Below, piece after piece: positions 49,166-60,013 of a stretch of 64,000 bases of DNA. This DNA is from Panonychus citri. Its lineage: Eukaryota > Arthropoda > Arachnida > Trombidiformes > Tetranychidae. The number at the start of each line of letters is the position of its first letter. The first letter of the stretch is position 1. Below the pieces are notes generated by a model. That model searched no databases and was not told the origin of the DNA. It saw nothing but the letters and a program-made list of their open reading frames with translations. The position numbers and the translations under genes were made by a program. The stretch covers positions 62,001 through 126,000 of the forward strand of contig NW_026515488.1 of NCBI RefSeq assembly GCF_014898815.1, written 5' to 3'.

Positions 49166-50794
49166 ATGGAGTTGATTTATCGATCATCGTTAATTGTCAT
49201 CTTAATTGAGACAATTTTACACTGTGTAAGTGGAGATATAACCAAAATCGGATTAACTGAACCAACGGAAACAACATTGATTGAGATGAAACCTTTGTAT
49301 CACTATTCATTTGACGATAATGACCAAGGGTCAAGGAAATTAAATCGACTATTGAAAAAGAATAGGAAAAAAGATCCATACGGAAAGAGACGCGATTCTT
49401 TCAGACTGTTCACTTCGGACGACGATAAGCAGAAAGAATCGACGAAAGAAAGTGAATCTGGTTCTCAACAGGAAGCTGGTGTTTCCGGTCAAGGTTCGAG
49501 TGCCACTGGTGGAGGTAAAGTGGTCAACATTGACAAGGGATTATTGGAAAGTCACAAGGAACAAGAACTTGACCATTTGGATCATGATTCACATTCAAAT
49601 GAAGATAAATTCGTGAAAATGATCTGGGACAAAGGCGATGGATTCGTGAAGCGTTGGCATTGGGACAGAGGTGAGAAAATAAAGGAGAAACACTCGATCG
49701 CTGAAAAGAAACACTTAGAACATCATGATAAGGGTAAAATCGATGAACATATCGAAAAACAAAAAGGTGTCGTTGTCCACTCGAAAGCGGAAGATCTAAC
49801 GGAGACAAACGGGATCGATAATATGGCCAAAAGTACGATGACCTCCGATAAAGAGACTAAGAATGATGATATTGTTCAACAATTAAGATTATTGAAACAA
49901 CGTCAACAAGAAAAGGGTGAAAGTGAAAACATCGATCAACAATTAAATGGACAATCAAATAATTATCAAGAACTTAACGGAAACGATAATAATAATAATA
50001 ATGAAGAAAATGTCAACGATTCTGCCAACAATAGTCCAAATAATCGAGTTGTATCAATGTTACTCGGTGGACAATCAGAGGATTCAGAAAACGGTGAGAA
50101 TAATAATGGAAATGGATTAGGTAATAACGATGAGAACAATCAAGAAAACATCAACAATTTACGCCGTAAACAATACAGAGAAATCCTTCAAAGAGGTAAT
50201 CATGTTAATCGCGATGACGATGATGAGGATACACCGCGATTGAAGAATCGACGATTTCCCGTTAAAAAAGCACAACAACAATTAGAAAACAATGAAGACA
50301 ATCAATCAACATCTTCACCAGGGGATTCAAATGATTTGAATAATATTAAGAAACACCTTGATTACCACCGGCGGGTAACAGTCAGGGAGGAGAAATCGGA
50401 ATTGGCCTCACAGGAGAGATACCGAGACGGTGGTAATTCCGATGAGGGTGGGAAAAAGGATCAGGGTGGCGACGGAGGAGATGCAAGTGGAAACAACTAC
50501 GAAGCGGGTTCCAAGGGCAGCGGGTACATTAAAAGTTACCAATTAACTTCCGATGGACAAAACAATCAACTTAATCCGATTGATTTTGCTTCAATAGTTG
50601 GCGACCAATCGTTGCAAATTAAAACCGCTGTGGCCTCTGAAAATGACAACAATCAGCCGAAAACTGTTAATCAAGACGAGAACAATCAAATTAAATCATC
50701 TGAACGAGACATTGACACTAGTTTATCACGAGCACAATTAATTACCAATAATCATTTCCAATCAAATACTTTGCAAATGATTAACCCGAGATAA
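49166..50794 (+). CDS. Secreted, charged, low-complexity protein of unknown function (542 aa)
   Basis: I chose the ATG at 49166, because it opens a signal peptide (MELIYRSSLIVILIETILHC, then VSGDI); the open frame further upstream has only GTG. The mature protein is rich in Asn, Glu, Lys, Asp and Gln, with a basic patch (LNRLLKKNRKKDPYGKRR) at about residues 60-80. The one aromatic segment (FVKMIWDKGDGFVKRWHWDRGE, about 148-170) is the best candidate for a conserved core. Asn-rich stretches with many NNN runs follow. No cysteines stand out after the signal peptide. No domain is recognised. A matrix, silk-like or cuticle-associated role is possible but unsupported. The DNA has more CG dinucleotides in the first third than its flanks, as expected for real coding sequence. 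Confidence 0.7.
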   Translation: MELIYRSSLIVILIETILHCVSGDITKIGLTEPTETTLIEMKPLYHYSFDDNDQGSRKLNRLLKKNRKKDPYGKRRDSFRLFTSDDDKQKESTKESESGSQQEAGVSGQGSSATGGGKVVNIDKGLLESHKEQELDHLDHDSHSNEDKFVKMIWDKGDGFVKRWHWDRGEKIKEKHSIAEKKHLEHHDKGKIDEHIEKQKGVVVHSKAEDLTETNGIDNMAKSTMTSDKETKNDDIVQQLRLLKQRQQEKGESENIDQQLNGQSNNYQELNGNDNNNNNEENVNDSANNSPNNRVVSMLLGGQSEDSENGENNNGNGLGNNDENNQENINNLRRKQYREILQRGNHVNRDDDDEDTPRLKNRRFPVKKAQQQLENNEDNQSTSSPGDSNDLNNIKKHLDYHRRVTVREEKSELASQERYRDGGNSDEGGKKDQGGDGGDASGNNYEAGSKGSGYIKSYQLTSDGQNNQLNPIDFASIVGDQSLQIKTAVASENDNNQPKTVNQDENNQIKSSERDIDTSLSRAQLITNNHFQSNTLQMINPR

Positions 50795-51685
50795 TCATTT
50801 ACAATTTCATTTCATTAACCTAATTTATTTATTTATTTATTTATCTAATTGATTAACTTTTAATTGTATTTGCTGGTGTTGTTTTTAAATTGTAGTTTAT
50901 TTTTTGTTTCTTGTGTGAGTGTGACGATAATTTAACTTATTGGTTAGTTAATTGTTTTTGGTTTTTGTTCATGTTATTGTCTCACTATGTTTTTCAAGCC
51001 TCTTAATGTGTCTCTTGGATTATTGTTAATATTATGTTTTCTTTGTTAATTAAGATTAGTAATTTATAAATTGGAAGATTAATTAAAAAAATATATATAT
51101 CATCTGTCACATAAAGAAAGATGATTAAGATTATCTCTCTCTCAGCTCCTTCTTTGCGTCTGGTTTTCTTTGCGGTTGTGTCGTCTTAATTGTGGACAAT
51201 TAAGTCAACTGGACCTTTGTTGATTGTTCACAATTGTAATTTATAAATCACAGTTTTAGGATTTGAGTCAAAATTTAGTAAAAATCAGGGAATGGGAGAA
51301 GAGGGTTTTGGGCAATGAACAATCAGAACCAGAAATATAATCTCCATTGAATATTGGGTGGGAAGGATTAGGAATTTTTTTTGGGTTTTTTGTTGATTGT
51401 TTTATGTTGGATTAAAGTTGGATTAGCAATACGAATGGAGATTTATTAAGGGTTAAGAGATATGATTTTACAGAAAAGCTCCTCAGTCGTTAATCTTTTT
51501 CTTTCTTTCTTTATCACTCATGCTTAATCTTTCCTCTTAATTGTTAGGTGATTTTTTTAGTTTCATCTGGATCATATCATGGAGGTAAATATTATCATCA
51601 AAAGTTTCTTTTCAATTTTTCACTCAAATGTGCAAGAGAACGAGAGGATTTTGTTATTGTTTCTGTTTGTATAGTGAGAACACAA
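50795..51685. other. Convergent 3' region of the secreted gene and cyclin B
   Basis: AT-rich 3' UTR-like DNA with TTTATTTATTTATTTA at about 50827 and no further coding signal. Confidence 0.45.
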
Positions 51686-53575
51686 TTAACGTTTCTCTTG
51701 AATTGTTGTTAATGATGATGAAGATTGAGTTTGCTTTGTGACGGTTGATTTTTTACCAAGAAATAATCCATTGGCCATATCTTGGATAACTTGAGACTCT
51801 AATTCTGGACGTTTCGAGATACGAGATAATTTTGTTGACCCATACTTTTTACGGCAAGACTAAAAGAGAGAGACAAGGGAAGAGAACAAATTAAAGTTGA
51901 TTGTTCAATAGAAATTGATTATTGTTTGTGAGTTGAATTTAGTGTTTCGAAGGTGTTTTTTGTTTACCTGGAACTTAGAGTTTGGTGCTCGGAGAATTAT
52001 TTTACAAAGAACCGAAACATAAGGCTGAAGTTGCTCATCACTATAGTGAGAGTAAAATTTCAAGGTTGAACTCCAAGGGTTTGAACCTTCACCTACAATT
52101 CGTAGGGTTGTGTATAAAGCGGTGGCCGCAACTAATGATGGATCCCAGTGAACGCATTCATATTCAACTAGACACAATTCCATTAAGTATTTGGCCATGG
52201 TGTGTATCACAGCATCTGCATGGGCGGCTTTTGACATTCGACGGAGGAAATGTAATGGCAGTGGTCGTCCTAATTCAAATTTTAACCCTTTCAAAATGGC
52301 GATCTCCATTTTAATTATGTCCTTTTTATGATACAAATTGTCACACATTGAAACAAAGTCGTTCATCTCAGGTGGATAAATTTCCTCATACTTTGAGGCG
52401 ATGAACATTGAAGTAATACCAACCAATTGTACCTTATTTTTGTTAATATTTTCAGCCTAAAGAAAATATGATTAATAATTTGAAAGTAAATTAAATCAAA
52501 GTTAAACAATTTACCTGACAGAATCTATCGAGTATTCCAACAGTCATATAAAGTGTTTCCGGTGTTAGATGGAATTGATAATGAACACTGATCAACCAAT
52601 CGATGAGAATCGACCTCATCTTTGGAGTATATTCTTTTTGTGAGATCAAACTATTTGGTTTAATTTGATATTTAGACTGTAAAAGAAATAAACAAATACG
52701 AAATGAATTAGAGATTTAGATTGTTGAAGCAAATAAACATGATAACCAATGGATTATAAAGAACTTAAAGAATTGATGAGAAAACTTGGTCTAAAAGAGA
52801 ATTGAACAAATTAATTTACCTCAAGTTGCCTTAAATATTTGTAAATGTCATTAACATAATCAGTGGTCAGGAACACGTTTAGCTCGTCGTTTTCATCAAT
52901 ATTTTCAACGTCTTCGGGTATAATTGCGCTTGAGAAACAATTTTTAGTAACTCTCCTTGCGATGACCTCAGCAATACCTGAAGGTCTCAAGCTGAGTCGA
53001 GGTATTTTAGAGACAACCTTTTCAACTGGACATTCACCAGTAACTTGTTTAACATTCTGTGATTGTTTATTGGTACCTTTAGCCTCGGCTACTGACTCAC
53101 TAGATTCCTGATTAGACAATAAGAGAAAAGTTTGAAACAATTAGATGATAAAACAAAGAAAATTATATTAGCAGTAATTACCTTTGACACAGGTTTGATT
53201 GGGTCAGGTAGTTCATCTTTAATTGATTTGAGGTTAAGCTTAGAAGCCTCATTGATCACTTTATTTTGAATATTAGTGGTCTGTTGGAGAGCTGATCTTT
53301 TCACTTGGTTAATTAAGGAACTGTTGCTGGTACCAGTAGATCTTTTAAAGAGAACTCCTTGTTGGCCATGTTTGTTTTCAATATTAGGCTTGAGTAAAAG
53401 ATTTCCGCCCTAATAATAAGAGAGAAAGAGAAAAGAAAACATAGAATTACAATTAGTAATCGAGATGAGAATAAAGAAAATGATGAAATATTAACAAGGC
53501 AATGAGAAAATATAGAGGATAAAACAAAGGTCACAAAATGGAGAAACTTACAAAACGATTTCTAGTAACATCCAT
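51686..53575 (-). CDS. CycB: G2/mitotic-specific cyclin B (six exons, 454 aa)
   Basis: Coding exons on the - strand are 53575-53552, 53409-53182, 53107-52820, 52676-52515, 52456-51968 and 51859-51686. All are phase 0 with GT-AG ends, and the lengths sum to an exact number of codons. The destruction box RSALQQTTN (R-x-x-L-x-x-x-x-N) is at about residues 46-54, marking an APC/C substrate. The cyclin box starts about residue 200 with MRSILIDWLISVHYQF, followed by TLYMTVGILDRFCQ, GITSMFIASKYEEIYPPE and LGRPLPLHFLRRMSKAA. The C-terminal cyclin fold ends in RKKYGSTKLSRIS, as in B cyclins. The protein activates Cdk1 for entry into mitosis. B type rather than A is judged from the RFCQ/LGRPLPLHFLRR pattern and length; B3 is less likely but not excluded. 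Confidence 0.93.
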
Positions 53576-55006
53576 ATTTAAAATTTAGAATAAAATTGAA
53601 AATGTTTGAAGAATTTTAGTTAAAATGGAGAAAATAGATGAATAAAAAAAAAGAGATACTGGACAAATCGCCAAAAACTAGGATTGACCAAAGGAAGAGC
53701 CTTTTTGGTTCAAACAAAAAGGATTAATTAAAAAGTGAAGGGAAAAGATTCAAAATGGTGAAGTAAATTGTTGAATAAACAAAATTCAAAGAGATTGGTT
53801 GGTAAGAGAAGATGATGAATGATCAACAAGATGGATTGGAATTGAATTAAATGGTGATGTTGATCAAAAAAAGCCGATGGTAAAATCACAAAGATACAAT
53901 TATAAAGAGATGATAAGACCGAATGAGAGAGAAATGAAAGAGGAGATGAAAGAGAGGGAAAGAGACAAGAAGACAAACAAACATTTTTTAAATTTAAATC
54001 TCAGAAAAGCGGTTAAGCTCAACAACCAATGAAAAAGAGAAAAAGAATCGAAAGTTACTCCATCTATTGGAATTTTTGAGAAAATCTCGAATTTTGATCA
54101 ACAAAAGAAAAACTTTTTTCTCTCTAATAATTAAATTCGATTTTTGGTCTTTTTTCTTAACAATTTTTATTTCTAATAGAGAAAATAATCTGTTTCCAAA
54201 TTTCTAAAGTTTAAAAATTCGAAAATCAAGAAATTCTGTTCGATTTTTGTTAAATTTTCTTTTTTAATTACAATTTAAAGATTGGGAGAATTGAATATTT
54301 GCCAACAATTAACTCGTATTTCATTTCCACCAGTTAATTGGTTATTACGATTGGATTAATTTACTTTTCTTTTAATCTATATCTTTGTATTTTTTTCATT
54401 TCTATTAACCTTTAATTGTTACTACAATTGTATTTGGAAATAACAATTAATTGGTTGAATTTAGTAAAGTTTAAAGTTGACCTAACACAATTTAATTTAG
54501 ATAAAAATTGGCAAAAAAATTATCTCAATGTTACAAATGAATCTAATTGATTTTGAACAAGGTCAACAATTAATGAATATTAGATTTTTATTTTTATTTT
54601 CATTGCAACAGCTTAAATACAATTAGCTTAATTTGATTTGTTTCTCTCTCTTTAATTCAAACAATTGGAATCAATTTTCAACAATCAATTGAAAATCTAA
54701 CAAGTGAGAAAATATTATTTTTCCTATGAGATTGTCATTTAATTGAGCAATTAATAATAATAATAAAGGAAATCAGCATTAGTTAAGGTTACAAATATTG
54801 ACAACTAATTGTAACAATTAGCAATTTATGTGAGAGATCAATAAATCAATCAGTTAATCAGCATCAAGATTATGAAGACAGAGAGAGAGAGAGAGAGGGA
54901 AGAAGATAAGATTAACTTTGAGACGAAAAAAGCGGATTAGATTCAAACGATTGGATAATCGGATTAAATTGATTAATCCAATTGGTGGGGACAATTTGTT
55001 AATTGT
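53576..55006. other. Upstream region of cyclin B
   Basis: AT- and purine-rich with no gene. A TTCAAA (CHR-like on the - strand) is at 53709-53714 and a CCAAT box at 54026-54030. Both occur in cell-cycle promoters of other animals, but single short matches are expected by chance here. Confidence 0.3.
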
Positions 55007-55615
55007 TCACATGACCATTACATTAAAAGGACTACCATTAACATCCCTCTCGGCATATTTGATTCTAATTATGTAATCACCCGATTTGTAGGGTCGATAA
55101 TATAATTTATGTAGACCCTGTTTCGGTAAATCTTGACGATATTCAACGTGTCCAGGTCCAGTTATGGTCCAGGTCAATCGTCCTGGTGCCGCTGCTGAGG
55201 TGTCAACAATAATCTCATTGGAAATCATAGTTAATCCATTGTTTAAACCTCTACCAGTGACCTTAATTAACCTTGATGATCTTGAATAACATGAGGGTGA
55301 TGTGGCCGATGAAAGGCCAATTAAATATCGACGGGGTTCCGCTGCTCGCACTGGAACGGTAAATGGACTTCGACGAACGGGAACACCATCATAGGTAATA
55401 TAAATTTTATACGTTCCTTTTTTACTTATTGTGTAGGTCACTTTTACCGATCCATCGTGATTATCGCTAAATGAAGTTTCAGATCGAGATGGACCAACAA
55501 CCCGAACGGAAAGATCACCGATTCCAGATCGACCGGTGTGAACAGTAAAAGTATTTGGTGCTCCCAGAATAGCTGAGATTAAACCAGAACCATTGGCGAT
55601 CACAAGTGAGGCCAT
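55007..55615 (-). CDS. Mini-filamin A: two filamin-type Ig repeats, 202 aa
   Basis: The ATG at 55615 (MASLVIANGSGLISA) is preceded by a clear acceptor (CCTTTTTTTCAG|G at about 55646), so an untranslated exon lies upstream. Repeat 1 (about residues 8-95) shows TFTVHTGRSGIGDLSVRVVGPS, a DNHDGSVKVTYTISKKGTY strand and SPFTV. Repeat 2 (about 110-202) shows VTGRGLNNGLTMISNEIIVDTS, GRLTWTITGPG, a Y-x-PYKSGDYIIRIKYAERDVNGSPFNV ending. These are the consensus marks of filamin/ABP280 repeats. Filamin itself has an actin-binding CH pair and about 20 repeats; neither is present. Such short proteins could still bind integrin tails or actin partners through the repeat faces, which is inference. Confidence 0.85.
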   Translation of the reverse strand: MASLVIANGSGLISAILGAPNTFTVHTGRSGIGDLSVRVVGPSRSETSFSDNHDGSVKVTYTISKKGTYKIYITYDGVPVRRSPFTVPVRAAEPRRYLIGLSSATSPSCYSRSSRLIKVTGRGLNNGLTMISNEIIVDTSAAAPGRLTWTITGPGHVEYRQDLPKQGLHKLYYRPYKSGDYIIRIKYAERDVNGSPFNVMVM

Positions 55616-56263
55616 AATTGTCACTCGATAATTAACTCTAATAACCTGAAAAAAAGGCAACAATTTAGTTTCCACAATTTAATCAATTGAGATAAAATTT
55701 TCATCTCCATTTGTATTAACATAAATCCCCAACCAACCCAATTAATTGTTAACGTTATTCAACTGATCATCTTAATTTTGTTTAAATGATAATTTATATT
55801 TTTCTTACAATAATTATTAATCACAATTACATTTGATAATTAACAAAGATTAATATTGGGTTACAATTTTTTACGACAAAATGAAAACAAATATTATGAT
55901 TAAAGTTTACAAATAAAACCGAGATGAGACAAAGTAATCAAGTTAATTGTTGAGACTCTGGTACTTAATTTTTAATTCTGTATATCATAAGCAAGACACA
56001 TAACACAATCAGCGAACCAAATTAATGGACAATTAGCAAAAAAAAAATTAAATTAAACAAGATGATAAGAGGCATAAGCTTAAAGGGAAAATAAAACAAC
56101 ACCAAAAGAAAAAGAAAAGCAAAGAAACATTGAAGAAGAAAAAGTTTTTTGTTTGTTTCGAAATCGATAATCAATCGATAGATAGAAGGATAATGATAAT
56201 CAGATTAATTGTTGATTAGGTGTAAATACATTAGAATTTAGAAAGATTAATTGTTAATTATAA
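55616..56263. other. Spacer between mini-filamin genes A and B
   Basis: Probably the 5' UTR/intron and promoter of gene A and the 3' end of gene B. AT-rich, no exon seen. Confidence 0.4.
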
Positions 56264-57001
56264 TCACATTATTCTTAATTTATATGGACTACCAGGAACA
56301 TCGAGTTCATTGAATTTAATCTTGACTATATAAAGACCTCGAGCATCGGCCAAATAGTATAATTTGTGGAGACCTGAGACAATGTGAACATGTCGAGTTT
56401 GTACATTTCCAGGGCCCGAAATTGACCAATTAACACGACCTAAACCAGCCTTTCGAGTGTCAACAATTATCTCACTTTGAACATTGGTTATACCTCGATA
56501 TAAACCTCGACCTGAAACTTTGACCTTACTTGGATTACCAAAAGGTCCTTCTAACCCGATGGACTCTTCATCGATATAATTATCATTCAAATTTTGATAA
56601 CTAGAATTATGATCAAGATGATGGTTATAATGATTAGAATGGTTAATTGTTGTTTCATCTAATTGTGATATGGGTTGATTGTGATATGAGCTTTTAGGAT
56701 AAAATGGTTGATCGGTGCCGACACTTGGATCATAAATTGGCACATCAAATGGTGAACCTTTCAGGTGAAGTCCGTTCTGTTTAACGGTCACTTTATAATA
56801 ACCAGGAACCATTGGTTTATATGAGACTTTAATTGAACCATCCTCGTTATCGGTGTACCTCATTTGGGCATTTGATGGACCCTCGATTCCGATTGAAATT
56901 CCCGATTCAGCGTCCGGATTTGTGTGAACGGTAAAATCATTGAATACCTTTGCTTTTCCAGAAAGTAGTCCTTGACCAAGGGCTATTCCGTGGCCAAACA
57001 T
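56264..57001 (-). CDS. Mini-filamin B: two filamin-type Ig repeats, 245 aa
   Basis: ATG at 57001 (MFGHGIALGQGLLSG). Repeat 1 (about residues 8-92) has NDFTVHTNPDAESGISIGIEGPSN, YTDNEDGSIKVSYKPMVPGYYKV and GSPFDV. A longer linker of about 60 aa, rich in Asn/His/Ser/Tyr, follows; it accounts for the extra length compared with the neighbours. Repeat 2 (about 150-245) has VSGRGLYRGITNVQSEIIVDTRKAG, GRVNWSISGPGNV and FNELDVPGSPYKLRIM. No CH domain or other exon is visible. Same strand and same design as genes A and C, so it is a tandem duplicate. Confidence 0.87.
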   Translation of the reverse strand: MFGHGIALGQGLLSGKAKVFNDFTVHTNPDAESGISIGIEGPSNAQMRYTDNEDGSIKVSYKPMVPGYYKVTVKQNGLHLKGSPFDVPIYDPSVGTDQPFYPKSSYHNQPISQLDETTINHSNHYNHHLDHNSSYQNLNDNYIDEESIGLEGPFGNPSKVKVSGRGLYRGITNVQSEIIVDTRKAGLGRVNWSISGPGNVQTRHVHIVSGLHKLYYLADARGLYIVKIKFNELDVPGSPYKLRIM

Positions 57002-58873
57002 CGTGTTTAAAGGTCAATTAGGTTGAAACAAGTTGATTGGTTTTCCCTTTCACAATTTTGGTCAATTTTTTTTGTCTTTTCAAATCTTCAATTCAATTTG
57101 ATGATTGGTGATGTTTAATTGTTTATCTTTGATTGATTACAATCAATTCTCAAAATGCAGAAATAACTGAAACAATTTAATCCAGTGATGATCAAGAACT
57201 ATTATTAGTTAATTGTTTCTCTGGTTCTGGTTTTTTTTTGTTTGCTGATTGTTTGTCTCCTGAGATTGTTGATTAACCAATACTTTCGTTGATTGTTGAT
57301 TGTGTCTCAAATTGTGTTGGTTCCTGAAATGATTGGTGATTAGGCTTTTAGTTAATCGGGCGGTTTTTTGGATAATTGGTTTTTTTTGATTGTTTTTTTT
57401 ACTGATTTATTTACAATTAACCATAATGATGGTTTCAGCTAAAGCTAATGATAGAGGAGGAAACGGAAACGAGTGGATCATCAGGAAGGTTTTTTGGTGG
57501 GAAGGGAAATCAATCCAAAAGGTGATAAATAATGAAATGATGAAATGAGAGATGATCAAGTTAATTAGTTGATTAGTTGGTTAGAAAAGCGCATAAGCCA
57601 AACAATTAAATTTAGTTGACTGGTCATAACAATAAAGCAAAGAGAGGTGATTAGATGGTCGATTGAAAGTTAATTCAGTTAACATTGACAATTAGAGAGA
57701 CACAGGAACAAAATTAGAAAAGTTGATTAACTAAATTGTTTCAATTGTGAATTGAAGGTTTCATGTTTTCTTTATCAAAGCTCAACATCAAAAAGACAAA
57801 TGATCAACTATTGGAATTGAATTTTCCAATTTAAAACAATTTTCTATTAATATTAATCTTCCTCATCAACATCATCATCAATCTCGACTCAACTGGATTA
57901 AAATAGATTGCTAAGGTTAGTTAAACTGTTCGGGTGAACCAAAAAAATTAAGGGCCAAGTAAAACATAGGAATTGGTTCAATCTTCATATTGAATTGGGT
58001 TGATGGATGAATAGAGATGAAGAAGATGAGGATGATAAGGATGATGATGATTTCGAACTGATTTCAAGTGATATTTATGAGAAGATGATGATAATTAGCT
58101 GAGTCGAATCGTAATTTAACTTATAATTTAGAAAAATAAATCAACAATTAACCTTCTTGTTGTTGATTCAGGTTAATTTTCCCTTGGATTTATATTTTTA
58201 CTTGAATTACTTTTTTCCTTTCCAATTTGATTAACATGTTAATTCAGTTATGAAATGTGAGAGTAATTAACGAAATCAATTGTTGTTACTATGAATAGAT
58301 ATTCAAACAATTTGACAAAGGTTGATTATGATTCTAATTTAATTTATATTAATTAACAGAGAGTCAAATGACATAATTAACTTTGAATTTATATTATCAA
58401 GTTTTCTTGATGAATTGATTTTATTTTTTTTTTCTTCAATGAGTGATTAATTTTGGTACAATTAAAAGTTAACGATATAACTGATTAGCGAGAGATTTAA
58501 TCATGATTTAAAAGATGTTAAAAATTAGTTTGTAAATTTAGATTGACAAACAATTAAGTTAATCAATCTAATCAAGTTAAATCAAAAGAAAAGCTAAGAA
58601 ACAAAAGAAAATGTAACAATTAAATTAACAATTGTGAAACAGAAAATATAATTAAGATTAGAATCAAAAAATAATCAGCAAAAATTAATTAGGTTAAATT
58701 TGTGTGCTTTGATTGATCTGTAATTTGGACAATTTGGATTAGTGATTTAAGGCGACGACAACAATTAAATCTAATTGCTAATTGAAATATATAAAGAGCA
58801 AGAGAAAGACCAAGATAATTGTTGTTGATTCTGTATTAACAATGAAAAGGTAACGACAACAATTAACCTAATT
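57002..58873. other. Spacer between mini-filamin genes B and C
   Basis: AT-rich with ATCATC and GATGAT triplets near 57870 and 58018-58050. No coding exon or RNA gene is supported. Confidence 0.4.
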
Positions 58874-59491
58874 TTAAACAATTCGTACACTGAATGGACT
58901 ACCGGGTACATCTCGTTCATCATATTTAATTTTAATTGTGTAATTACCAGCGGTGTCGGGCTTGTAGTACAATTTGTAGACTCCGTTGTCGACCCCGCGA
59001 TTTTTGGTCTCAACGTTACCTGGTCCCTCGATGGACCAATGAAGTCGACCTGACCCACAGTTTTTAACGTCCACCAGAATTTCATTTTGAACATTAGTTA
59101 TTCCAGAGTAAAGTCCACGTCCAGTTACTCGAGCACGAGCGGTCGAGGTAAGGCCACCACTCGACGAGCTAAAACCATCATAGCCCGTTGATCGTGACGA
59201 TGAATAGTTATAAGGTTCATCTCCTCGAATACGAACCTTATATGGTGAACCTGATAAATTGATTCCATCAAATTTAACGGTAATCATGTATTCACCTGGG
59301 ACACTTGGTACATAAGAGACTTTAATTGTTCCATCATGATTATCGGTATATTTAATTTCCGCTCGTGAAGGTCCATCAATTCCCACCGAGAGTCCATGGT
59401 AACCACTTCGATTGGTGTAAACTGTGAATTCGTTGGTTGTATTAGTCCGACCTGAGATCAGGCCAGAGCCGATCGCCATTACACCGGGCAT
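58874..59491 (-). CDS. Mini-filamin C: two filamin-type Ig repeats, 205 aa
   Basis: ATG at 59491 (MPGVMAIGSGLISG). Repeat 1 (about residues 8-90) has NEFTVYTNRSGYHGLSVGIDGPS, YTDNHDGTIKVSYVPSVPGEY and GSPYKV. A Ser/Tyr-rich linker of about 25 aa follows. Repeat 2 (about 115-205) has VTGRGLYSGITNVQNEILVDVK, GRLHWSIEGPGNV and YDERDVPGSPFSVRI. It is the closest of the three to the filamin consensus. A donor on the - strand (TTATCCAG|GTAAGA, exon end at 60029) marks a likely untranslated first exon. Cellular role unknown; lacking CH domains, it cannot cross-link actin as filamin does. Confidence 0.88.
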   Translation of the reverse strand: MPGVMAIGSGLISGRTNTTNEFTVYTNRSGYHGLSVGIDGPSRAEIKYTDNHDGTIKVSYVPSVPGEYMITVKFDGINLSGSPYKVRIRGDEPYNYSSSRSTGYDGFSSSSGGLTSTARARVTGRGLYSGITNVQNEILVDVKNCGSGRLHWSIEGPGNVETKNRGVDNGVYKLYYKPDTAGNYTIKIKYDERDVPGSPFSVRIV

Positions 59492-59971
59492 TGTTATTAA
59501 AGAATTGGTGAAAACTTTTTCAGCAATTAATTGTGTCTTTCTTTTGATTGTTTGTCAGAAATTGATTGCAATGAAAAACGAAATTCACAATTATTAAATT
59601 AAATTTGAACCCGAAATTGAAATAAACACAATCGATGATAATTAAACACACAATCAAACACACGCACACACGAACGATAATCACAATTGTCCACAATTTA
59701 AATAAAATTATGATTTTTGCAATTAGATGATCAGTTGATTGAATAACAATTAATTTTCCGGGTTAGTTGGATAAGCCAAGCAAAAGCATTGGTAACGATT
59801 ACAAAGGTAATAGGATTAGGATTAGGATTAGGATTTCGAAAGTTAATTTGAAACAATAAGATGATATGATGAAGATAATGATGAGAAGGATGATCAAGGG
59901 ATGACAAATAAGAAAGAGAAAAGACACAGAGAAGAAAGACCGTTAGAGAGAGAAGAAAGAGAGTGAGAAAG

Positions 59972-60013
<42 letters not shown>

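Noticed and set aside
53709..54030. CHR and CCAAT elements as a proven cyclin B promoter
   Set aside because: Single short matches in AT-rich DNA; kept only as a note in the flank entry.
59811..59834. Telomere or chromosome end
   Set aside because: Only four units of a hexamer, internal to the sequence, with genes on both sides.
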